This document shows positions 16,438 to 22,014 of a DNA stretch of 64,000 bases, piece by piece (within the stretch, counting starts at the first letter, position 1; each line of letters starts with the position of its first letter). Where the stretch lies: contig NZ_JALPSC010000001.1 of the NCBI RefSeq assembly GCF_023217965.1, positions 1,302,001 through 1,366,000 of the forward strand. Reading direction: 5' to 3'. The notes below the pieces were generated by a model. That model saw nothing but the letters and a program-made list of their open reading frames with translations. It had not been told where the DNA came from and did no database searches. Origin of the DNA: Prevotella sp. E13-27. GTDB taxonomy: Bacteria; Bacteroidota; Bacteroidia; Bacteroidales; Bacteroidaceae. Made by a program: the position numbers and the translations under genes.

Positions 16438-16468
16438 GGATAATCGGAACCGTCCCCGTTTTTCAAAA
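16438..16468 (+). repeat. Intact copy of the GGAACCGTCCCC repeat
   Basis: GGATAATCGGAACCGTCCCC followed by GTTTTTCAAAA is the undisturbed counterpart of the copy interrupted by IS110 at 14755/16178. Shorter relatives lie at 19172-19186 and 19665-19683. Confidence 0.75.
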
Positions 16469-16509
16469 GGCAAAAAATCGCGTATTTTTGGATTTTATTC
16501 ACTAAAAAT

Positions 16510-16540
16510 GTTGCTACATTAGAAAATATTTGTAACTTTG
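16510..16540 (+). promoter_or_regulatory. Promoter of the structured RNA
   Basis: GTTG (16510-16513) and TAACTTTG (16533-16540) are spaced by 19 bp. Transcription would start near 16547, just before the first hairpin. Confidence 0.7.
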
Positions 16541-16546
16541 CGAGCG

Positions 16547-16792
16547 TATTCTTTGCAAAGGCTCCGTGAAACGCCTGAGTACCAACGGAGTGCAAAAGCG
16601 GCCTAAGGGTCGATTGTGATGAATACATCTCTTTTTAATTGCTCAATTTTCCTGCCGAACTGCGACCTCGAAAGGGATTTTTACGAGCAAGAACCTATAC
16701 ATTGTTGAAGCTGCGTTTATACGCAGACTTCACCATAAATGTATAGGGGCTGTCGCAGGCCTGGCAGGAATTTGGTTGGGTCTGCGTTTTTT
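16547..16792 (+). ncRNA. Structured RNA with alternative folds and terminator
   Basis: Hairpin 1: TTTGCA (16552) and CTCCGT (16562) pair with ACGGAG (16585) and TGCAAA (16591). Domain 2 is closed by CCTGCC (16651) with GGCAGG (16763) and CTGCGAC (16660) with GTCGCAG (16752). It contains CTCG/CGAG (16667/16684) and a long arm CCTATACAT (16694) with ATGTATAGG (16739), topped by TGAAG-CTGCGT / ACGCAG-CTTCA. A competing stem, CGCAGGCC (16754-16761) with GGTCTGCG (16779-16786), is followed at once by TTTTTT. The two folds share 16754-16761, so only one can form. It could be a leader controlling the gene at 16864 or a free-standing RNA (the 6S or Bacteroidales-1 class are possibilities). I cannot name the family. 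Confidence 0.7.
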
Positions 16793-16863
16793 GTGTCTCT
16801 ACACTTCAAGTGCTTTCCCTTCCAGCTTAAAAAGCGAATGTTGAGAAAACTAACTAAACAATT

Positions 16864-18057
16864 ATGTATATGACACAAAAATTTTACTTACTTTCTAAGA
16901 GCCTTCTCACTAAGATTGCTCTTGTTGCCGCCCTGATGAGCTGGGGAGGAATTGCTGCGGAGGCAGATGATGTTATTTATAATGGCGAAGGGACTATTCC
17001 TACAGGATGGACTGGTTCGGATACTAAAATAGCTAATAATGAAATTGTAGGAACCAACACATGGACACCTTATAATCTGATATCAGAATCTGCCATTTTT
17101 GCTCCAAATCAAACATTAGTATTAACTGTTAGAGGCACGAGAACAACCAGTGCAAGAATACAAATTTATACATCTTCGACTGGATCTTTTGATAAGGTTG
17201 CTAAAGAATATACATCAGAAATACGTGTTGACACGGACAATGCTTATGAATTAATTTATAGAAACACAAGTGCCAATACGTACTATCTGAAAATTACTGG
17301 TAGTTATGCAGCAATACAGAAGATAGAGATTTTGGATCCTATTACTTCGTTAACTCTGGATGAAGGGACTCCTACCGATTTTTCTTCTTTAACGGTAGCG
17401 ACTTCTATCCCAACTGTTACTGTAAAATACACGGCAAAAAATGGTTGGAATACTATCTGTATGCCATTTCAGTTGAGAACTTGGAGTGTAAATCATATGA
17501 ATTCCATCTTTGGGACAGGATGGTCTGCTTATACACTTTCTAGCTATTCTTCAAACACATTGACTTTTACGGCTATATCTGGTTCGGGATATATTCAACC
17601 AAATACCCCAATGCTAGTTAACGCACCTAATGCTTCCGGTGAACAAGTGACATTAAACCTTACAAATATTGAAGTAACATACTCCGCAAATCCTTCAACT
17701 CCAGCCAATGGCATCACTTTCCAAGGCACTTATGCTCCAATGCCAGCAGGCTCATTGGTAGGAAAGTACGGTGTCACTTCTGACGGTAAACTGGCAAAGG
17801 GTGGTAGTGGCGCATGGATGAAAGGCTACAGAGCCTACCTCACAGGACTGCCTACAGGAGCCCAAGCACGTATCATTGTTATAGATGGTGATGATGAAAC
17901 AACAGACATTGGCGGACTGGCACAGATAGTAGACGATGAGATTCTTGGCAAGGGCGGCTCTAAAGCACCTCGCGCTTACAACCTGCAAGGACAGCAGGTG
18001 CGCAATGGCAAGAAAGGCATATATGTAGTGAATGGGAAAAAGATAGTGGTAAAATAA
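16864..18057 (+). CDS. Exported protein of unknown function with C-terminal sorting-like tail
   Basis: The product is 397 residues with a signal peptide of about 35 residues (LLTKIALVAALMSWGGIAAEA). Residues 36-165 look like a beta-sandwich (YNLISESAIF, TVRGTRTTSARIQIYTS) that could bind carbohydrate. A second beta domain begins NGWNTICMPFQL, a segment typical of large Prevotella surface proteins. The end is YNLQGQQVRN...VNGKKIVVK, the tail shared with other exported proteins in this window. The first two thirds are AT-rich relative to neighbours. The 317-nt leader holds the structured RNA and I see no closer promoter. A strong ribosome site links it to the small gene 18 bp downstream. Function is not assignable. 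Confidence 0.85.
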   Translation: MYMTQKFYLLSKSLLTKIALVAALMSWGGIAAEADDVIYNGEGTIPTGWTGSDTKIANNEIVGTNTWTPYNLISESAIFAPNQTLVLTVRGTRTTSARIQIYTSSTGSFDKVAKEYTSEIRVDTDNAYELIYRNTSANTYYLKITGSYAAIQKIEILDPITSLTLDEGTPTDFSSLTVATSIPTVTVKYTAKNGWNTICMPFQLRTWSVNHMNSIFGTGWSAYTLSSYSSNTLTFTAISGSGYIQPNTPMLVNAPNASGEQVTLNLTNIEVTYSANPSTPANGITFQGTYAPMPAGSLVGKYGVTSDGKLAKGGSGAWMKGYRAYLTGLPTGAQARIIVIDGDDETTDIGGLAQIVDDEILGKGGSKAPRAYNLQGQQVRNGKKGIYVVNGKKIVVK

Positions 18058-18075
18058 TCAGAAGGAGGATAACTT

Positions 18076-18270
18076 ATGAAAAAGAACTATATACAACCCG
18101 AACTGCGTATCGTTTTTATAAAAGGTACTACCATACTGTCAGGCTCATCAGGTAACGAAATTGAAACCGGCGAAAGCAATGCCACCATCATCGTTACAAA
18201 TACTGATGATTATAATGGTGAATTCTTCTCTCGCAAAGGTCACAGTAGCATCTGGGACGACGAAGAATAA
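18076..18270 (+). CDS. Small 64-residue protein following an exported protein
   Basis: The product starts MKKNYIQPELRIVFIKGTTI, followed by LSGSSGNE, and ends acidic (SSIWDDEE). Small proteins of the MKKxYxxPxxxxxxI...LLxxS type often sit near surface-protein genes in this group; their function is unknown to me. The ribosome site AGAAGGAGG, 8 bp before the ATG, is unusually strong for this phylum, where such sites are weak. It lies 18 bp after the exported protein gene and is surely co-transcribed. The conserved N-terminus with a variable C-terminus recalls a precursor peptide, but no modification enzyme is nearby, so I do not call it one. Confidence 0.7.
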   Translation: MKKNYIQPELRIVFIKGTTILSGSSGNEIETGESNATIIVTNTDDYNGEFFSRKGHSSIWDDEE

Positions 18271-18293
18271 CCACTGATAGATTCAAACTTTTC

Positions 18294-18379
18294 ACCCATC
18301 CCTGCACTCTTTTTTAGCGCGCTTACCTGTGTCATTGCAAGTTATCGGGTAAGCACCTGAGAGGAAGCACGGGATGGGT
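18294..18379 (+). other. Long stem-loop after the 64-residue gene
   Basis: ACCCATCCCTGC (18294-18305) pairs with GCA-GGGATGGGT (18367-18379, one bulged C). Inside, GCTTACC (18321) pairs with GGTAAGC (18348). A TTTTTT run lies inside the loop, not after the stem, so this is not an ordinary terminator. It may protect the 3' end of the message. Confidence 0.55.
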
Positions 18380-18394
18380 GTTTTGCTGATAATA

Positions 18395-18426
18395 AACGGC
18401 AGGCTTCAAGTGACGAGCCTGCCGTT
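18395..18426. terminator. Bidirectional terminator between convergent genes
   Basis: AACGGCAGGCT and AGCCTGCCGTT form a perfect 11-bp stem with a 10-nt loop. A T-rich stretch follows on the plus strand (GTCTTTCT) and ATTATCAGC on the minus strand. It separates the 64-residue gene from hicB. Confidence 0.75.
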
Positions 18427-18445
18427 GTCTTTCTATGGATAAGTA

Positions 18446-18856
18446 TTATTCTATAGCAATAAGTTCACGGCCTATTTTGTGTAGACCTTCAACAATGCGA
18501 CGGCGTTGCTCTGGACGAGGCTTCTTAATGCCGTTAGCATAGTGGCTTAGCTGGTGCTGATTGATACCAGACACACGGCTGATAGCAGCAATGGAGGCAT
18601 AAGGAGAGCACATTTGCAACAATGCAGCTGCATCCAGATGGTACTCGAATTCGTAGTCGCCATCGCGAAGCCACTGAGGTACATCGTCGCCATCAGCAAT
18701 CATTCCTTCTATATGGAAGTTGAGGGTTTCGCGCACCTCATCAACCAGTTCGTCGTACGCTTTAGCGGTAACAACTACTGCACCAGGTACATTCTCGCTC
18801 AGAGCTGCACCAAAATTCTTGTCACACCATGAAACATTTACAATAATTTTTTCCAT
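18446..18856 (-). CDS. hicB: HicB-type antitoxin with helix-turn-helix
   Basis: The product is 136 residues from the ATG at 18856, chosen because AAAGGA lies just upstream and hicA ends 14 bp before. The N-terminal half (MEKIIVNVSW..., then GAVVVTAKAYDELVDEV and LRDGDYEFEYHLDA) is the partial RNase-H-like HicB fold that covers the toxin. The C-terminal third is an XRE-type helix-turn-helix (IAAISRVSGINQHQLSHYAN). HicB neutralises HicA and represses its own promoter. A longer frame to 18895 exists but would overlap hicA. Confidence 0.88.
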   Translation of the reverse strand: MEKIIVNVSWCDKNFGAALSENVPGAVVVTAKAYDELVDEVRETLNFHIEGMIADGDDVPQWLRDGDYEFEYHLDAAALLQMCSPYASIAAISRVSGINQHQLSHYANGIKKPRPEQRRRIVEGLHKIGRELIAIE

Positions 18857-18870
18857 ATCCTTTCCTTTTA

Positions 18871-19065
18871 TTATTTCCAACCTGCTTGTTTCCAAATACT
18901 ATTCAAGAGAAATTGGCTTAACACCTCATTCTTATGTCCTCTGATAGTCACCTTGCCTTTATTCTGAGGATGTTTATATTGTCGATGGTCACCTTTGGTG
19001 GCTACAAGGACCCATCCGTCAGCTTCAAGCATTTTGATGACTTCGATAACCTTATATGCTTTCAT
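18871..19065 (-). CDS. hicA: HicA-type mRNA interferase toxin
   Basis: The product is 64 residues from the ATG at 19065. It has the double-stranded-RNA-binding-like HicA fold: MKAYKVIEVIKMLEADGW, then the catalytic-His segment TKGDHRQYKHP and VTIRGHKNEV. HicA cleaves mRNA and halts translation unless bound by HicB. The longer frame to 19128 would start inside the promoter and is rejected. The order toxin then antitoxin and the 14-bp gap are typical. Residues of the active site are intact, so the pair appears functional. Confidence 0.9.
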   Translation of the reverse strand: MKAYKVIEVIKMLEADGWVLVATKGDHRQYKHPQNKGKVTIRGHKNEVLSQFLLNSIWKQAGWK

Positions 19066-19084
19066 GTTTGTACTATATGTTGGT

Positions 19085-19144
19085 GCAAAGGTAATAAAAA
19101 GAATACCATTTTGCAAACAAATCATCAAAAAAAGTATTCTTTTT
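19085..19144 (-). promoter_or_regulatory. hicAB promoter with inverted-repeat operator
   Basis: On the minus strand TTTG (19117-19114), 20 bp, then TACCTTTGC (19093-19085) form a promoter. AAAAAGAATAC (19096-19106) and GTATTCTTTTT (19134-19144) are a perfect 11-bp inverted repeat spaced by 27 bp that brackets the -33 box, a plausible HicB binding site. Confidence 0.65.
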
Positions 19145-19152
19145 AATACTCT

Positions 19153-19224
19153 TTAAGATAAATAGAATTCGGAGTCCCCATTTTTCTTCTTTAAACTATC
19201 AAGAACTAATTCGCAATCAAACAT
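19153..19224 (-). pseudogene. Remnant of a HEPN toxin gene (first codons only)
   Basis: The ATG at 19224 overlaps the end of the MNT gene, as HEPN genes often do. The peptide begins MFDCELVLDSLKKK, the usual opening of HEPN-domain partners of MNT, then runs into a copy of the GGGGAC repeat (codons NGDSEF) and stops after 23 residues. Everything containing the RNase site is missing. I read it as a toxin gene deleted at a repeat junction. Confidence 0.6.
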
Positions 19225-19510
19225 AATACGCCTCTTTTTGAATTCTTTGTTTCAATAATGCGTTCATATTGTCACGCATCCTTACCAAGTCTACATTACA
19301 TCCTAAAAGATGTTGTAGCTCTTGTTGCATATGGTCTATTGTAAGTAATGACAATGGAGCGCCTTCGTAACAAACATCTACATCGCTATTCTCCGTATGC
19401 TGACCACGTGCCACAGAACCAAAAACACCAATTCGAGTTAGTCCGTAATGGTTTACTGCCCTCGGTTTAAATGTTCCAAGCAATTGAATTATTTCCGATC
19501 TAGTCTTCAT
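19217..19510 (-). CDS. MNT-type minimal nucleotidyltransferase (orphan antitoxin)
   Basis: The product is 97 residues, the usual size of MNT proteins. The nucleotidyltransferase signature is complete: GVFGSVARGQHTENSDVDV, with GSxxRG and SDxD. MNT proteins AMPylate and silence HEPN RNase toxins encoded immediately downstream. Here the downstream HEPN gene is reduced to its first codons, so this antitoxin seems orphaned, although it could act on a HEPN toxin elsewhere. A good promoter lies at 19584-19615. The start ATG at 19510 is the only reasonable one. Confidence 0.88.
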   Translation of the reverse strand: MKTRSEIIQLLGTFKPRAVNHYGLTRIGVFGSVARGQHTENSDVDVCYEGAPLSLLTIDHMQQELQHLLGCNVDLVRMRDNMNALLKQRIQKEAYYV

Positions 19511-19583
19511 GTTCCAGTCCTTTCATTTTTCACTATCGAACTCAAATGAGCAAATAAAATGTCTGTGCACCAAGATGCACGTG

Positions 19584-19615
19584 GCAAAGATAGAAAGAAA
19601 AAACCGAACCGCAAA
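19584..19615 (-). promoter_or_regulatory. Promoter of the MNT gene
   Basis: On the minus strand TTTG (19615-19612), 19 bp, and TATCTTTGC (19592-19584) are an exact match to the phylum consensus, 74 bp before the ATG. Confidence 0.75.
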
Positions 19616-19928
19616 GCGATTCAGAGAAAAACTTGTTTGTGAATAAAAAAAGTAATGAGTCAGTGGAACCGTCACCCTGATTCATCATAGCCATATTCGT
19701 AGCTCAAATTAAACCCAATTATGGAAATTCGTTTCAATGATGCCAGAGGGACAGGCGCTGACATCTCAAATAGATATCGACGGTTTTATTTATAAAGCGT
19801 ATTAAAGTTGTTTAGGAGTTTTTTGCTTTGTTCTGAATGCGAAATACAATTGTTCTCAATTAGCATGCGCTTGATGGGCCGAGAAGGCGAAATCAATGAT
19901 AGATAACAATAAAAAAACTGTATTTTCC
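19616..19928. other. Gene-free AT-rich stretch
   Basis: No convincing gene is seen. It holds a diverged copy of the dispersed repeat (GGAACCGTCACCCTGATTC, 19665-19683) and otherwise AT-rich sequence before the next promoter. Confidence 0.5.
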
Positions 19929-19958
19929 TTGCAGAACCAAATAATATTTGTAATTTTG
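19929..19958 (+). promoter_or_regulatory. Promoter of the DUF5362-like gene
   Basis: TTG (19929-19931), 19 bp, then TAATTTTG (19951-19958). The predicted leader is about 110 nt. Confidence 0.5.
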
Positions 19959-20076
19959 CCGATGTAATCTTGAAAATGATATATTCCAACAACTAAAAAA
20001 CAATAAAGAGGGGCAAATACTTCCTTTTACTTTTTTTGCAACATATTATATTATCTTTAACTAAAACAATAAAACT

Positions 20077-20499
20077 ATGAATGAGGAAATTTTAAATGAA
20101 GAAATGACTGAAATGACTGTCGATGAGGGTATGAAAGCTAACCTGATTTCTGCTGCAAATTGGGCAAAGTTCCTGTGCATTGTTGGTAGTATTAGTGCAG
20201 GACTTATTCTGTTGGTTGGAATTATCATATTATTTGGGGGATCCAGTTTTAGCACTATTCCGTATGCGAGTGCCGCAGGTTTTGCGTATATAATTCTTGG
20301 TGCTATTTACATTTATCCGATTCTGAAGGGATTCCAGTTTGCGAACTCAACGAAGTCTGCCTGTCTTTACAACGAGAAAGAAGATTTGGCGCAAGGCTTT
20401 GAAGGGTTACAATCACTCTTTCAATTTATAGGTATCTTAACTATCATTATACTGGCATTATATGCATTGATCTTTATCGCAGCAATTGCTTTTATATAA
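20077..20499 (+). CDS. Small membrane protein, DUF5362-like
   Basis: The product is 140 residues with an acidic, Met/Glu-rich start (MNEEILNEEMTEMTVDEG), then NLISAANWAKFLCIVGSISA, and three to four hydrophobic spans (about 32-55, 63-85, 115-140). The pattern of a short soluble head, AxxWAKFL and a later YPILKGFQFAN segment resembles a small integral membrane family of Bacteroidota listed as DUF5362. Function is unknown. It stands alone between the MNT module and the Fic gene and is AT-rich like its neighbours. It has its own promoter; no terminator is obvious after it. Confidence 0.75.
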   Translation: MNEEILNEEMTEMTVDEGMKANLISAANWAKFLCIVGSISAGLILLVGIIILFGGSSFSTIPYASAAGFAYIILGAIYIYPILKGFQFANSTKSACLYNEKEDLAQGFEGLQSLFQFIGILTIIILALYALIFIAAIAFI

Positions 20500-20555
20500 T
20501 TGCTCTAGAATCCGGTGAAAAAAATAACATCAATAACCATTAAAACGAAACGAGT

Positions 20556-20706
20556 ATGAGAAAAAGTGTGATTTTCGGAGCCTTCTTTCAGATGATTATT
20601 GATGCAGAAAAAGAATCTCGGATATTGCTATTATGCAGAGGGGACTGACAAAACCGTAGAGCTTGTTCACACAAATGCTGAACTAAAGGAAATCTTCTCT
20701 AATTGA
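20556..20706 (+). pseudogene. Small frameshifted ORF remnant
   Basis: Two short frames overlap. ATG at 20556 gives MRKSVIFGAFFQMIIDAEK and stops at 20648. ATG at 20602 in another frame gives MQKKNLGYCYYAEGTDK and continues to ELKEIFSN at 20706. Joined by one frameshift near the A-run at 20607-20612 they would make one protein of about 50 residues. I do not recognise the family. It may be decayed or a real 34-residue gene. Confidence 0.3.
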
Positions 20707-20766
20707 TGACGCCATGTGCTAAGTGTAGTGGTGGGCGTCTCGCTTTAACGGATAATGTTTAGTGAT

Positions 20767-21654
20767 TTAATACCTTATCTTGAAATACTCGAGCAGGGCT
20801 TTGTATTGGTCTTGGGCTGTCAGACATGTGTCTGTTAGATAGCCATTGATATGCCCCCATTCGTGTAGGCCGCGATAGTAGAACATTTTGAGTTCGTCCG
20901 TGATAATGAATGGCACGATATTATTGGCCAGACATTCCTTGAACATCAACAAACGGCCTATTCGGCCATTACCGTCTTGGAAAGGATGAATGCGTTCGAA
21001 TTGTACATGGAAATTGAGAATGTCTTCCAGCGTCTTATTGTTATTATGATTGTAGTCGCTAAGCAATGCCTTTATCTGTTGATGAACCTGTTCTGGTGGA
21101 CATGTTTCCTGTCCACCTACTTCATTTGGCAATCGCTTGTAGTCACCAACAGTGAACCAATCTTTTCGACTATCGGATGTTCCTGTCTTAAGCAATAGAT
21201 GCAGTTGCTTGACGAACGCTTCTGTCACTTTCTCCTCTGCATGGTCTATGATATAGTCTATGCAGTGGAAGTGGTTGACGGTTTCCATGATATCATCCAC
21301 GTTGACGGCATTGTCAGTAACGCCTATAGTGTTTGTTTCATAAATATAGCGTGTTTGGTCGTGAGTCAGACGACTACCCTCAATATGATTTGAGTTGTAG
21401 GTCAAGTCAATCTGCGTACGATGATAGATATTGCCTTTCAGCTTTGAAGACTTTTGTTCCATTAGGGCTGCCAGCAGGGGCGAGATCTTTCCTGTGGATG
21501 CTCTTCGTTTGGGAAGCATGGCATCGCTTGGAATATTCCAGGTTTTTCCTGTTAAGAACGCACCTTCTATTTTTCCGCTCGCACAGTAATTGCGGGCAGT
21601 TCGTTCAGAAATTCCGTACTTCTCAGCAAATTGTATGACTGATATATACTCCAT
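20767..21654 (-). CDS. Fic-domain AMP-transferase with N-terminal HTH
   Basis: The product is 295 residues. Residues 1-45 are a MerR/HTH_17-like DNA-binding domain (VIQFAEKYGISERTARNY). The Fic motif HPFQDGNGRIGR begins at His223 with catalytic His, Asp and both Arg intact; the flap segment TVGDYKRLPNEVGG precedes it. An inhibitory helix SNHIEG (Ser88-Gly93), matching (S/T)xxxE(G/N), lies N-terminal to the Fic core, as in class II Fic proteins that restrain themselves through Glu92. Fic enzymes transfer AMP from ATP to Ser/Thr/Tyr of targets. The HTH and the repeated sites upstream suggest autoregulation. It stands alone; the target is unknown. Confidence 0.92.
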   Translation of the reverse strand: MEYISVIQFAEKYGISERTARNYCASGKIEGAFLTGKTWNIPSDAMLPKRRASTGKISPLLAALMEQKSSKLKGNIYHRTQIDLTYNSNHIEGSRLTHDQTRYIYETNTIGVTDNAVNVDDIMETVNHFHCIDYIIDHAEEKVTEAFVKQLHLLLKTGTSDSRKDWFTVGDYKRLPNEVGGQETCPPEQVHQQIKALLSDYNHNNNKTLEDILNFHVQFERIHPFQDGNGRIGRLLMFKECLANNIVPFIITDELKMFYYRGLHEWGHINGYLTDTCLTAQDQYKALLEYFKIRY

Positions 21655-21664
21655 CTTTTTCTTC

Positions 21665-21727
21665 TATCGGCAAGTTCGTAGTTCTTTTTCTGTTGCAAAT
21701 GTACTACTTTTTGCCGATACCGGCAAG
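21665..21727 (-). promoter_or_regulatory. fic promoter with repeated operator half-sites
   Basis: On the minus strand CTTG (21727-21724), 20 bp and TACATTTG (21703-21696) form a promoter. Plus-strand TATCGGCAA (21665-21673), TTGCCGATA (21711-21719) and CGGCAA (21721-21726) are three related half-sites; TTGCCG-ATAC-CGGCAA sits inside the promoter spacer. They are good candidates for binding by the Fic protein's own HTH. Confidence 0.6.
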
Positions 21728-21778
21728 ATTTTGGACAGTTTTGTTACGAATCAGCGGAATCGTTCCGCTAATCAGCAA

Positions 21779-21877
21779 TCAGATTACTACGGCAGTGCCG
21801 CTGACAGCGACCATGAGCATAGAACCCTTGGCACCAATGGTTTCGTAGTCTATATCGACGCCTACGATGGCATCTTT
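21779..21877 (-). pseudogene. C-terminal remnant of a YbjQ/UPF0145-family gene
   Basis: The minus strand encodes [18 protein letters not shown] followed by [13 protein letters not shown] and a stop, which is the conserved C-terminal third of the YbjQ (UPF0145) family, proteins of about 105 residues. The upstream codons do not match the family and there is no start. It is a gene fragment left in the island. Confidence 0.7.
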
Positions 21878-21974
21878 TCGCAAAGAAAAAGAAGGAAAAA
21901 GTGTTAAACAGCGATGTTTACATTATTTATATTTTCTTTTGCAAAGAATCTTTCTTGGGAAAGAAAAATATCCC

Positions 21975-21983
21975 TACCTTTGC
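21975..21983 (+). promoter_or_regulatory. -7 box of the GH27 gene
   Basis: TACCTTTGC, 32 bp before the ATG at 22015. CTTG at 21954-21957 is 17 bp upstream as a weak -33 box. Confidence 0.6.
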
Positions 21984-22014
21984 AACATCATTGAAAAAGA
22001 GACAATCAATAATC

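Noticed and set aside
16401..16628. 75-codon minus-strand frame upstream of the structured RNA
   Set aside because: It overlaps the RNA promoter and first hairpin and has no recognisable features.
16547..16792. tmRNA, RNase P or SRP RNA
   Set aside because: No tRNA-like ends, no P4-type core and no SRP tetraloop domain were found.
18076..18270. Precursor of a modified peptide (RiPP or lantibiotic)
   Set aside because: No modification, protease or export genes lie nearby; the resemblance is limited to size and layout.
18857..18895. Longer start for hicB
   Set aside because: It would overlap hicA and lacks the ribosome site seen at 18856.
20767..21654. Doc toxin of a Phd-Doc pair
   Set aside because: The protein has its own HTH and inhibitory helix and there is no adjacent antitoxin gene.
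21901..22014. Longer start for the GH27 gene
   Set aside because: The extra codons contain the -7 box at 21975-21983 and would bury the signal peptide.
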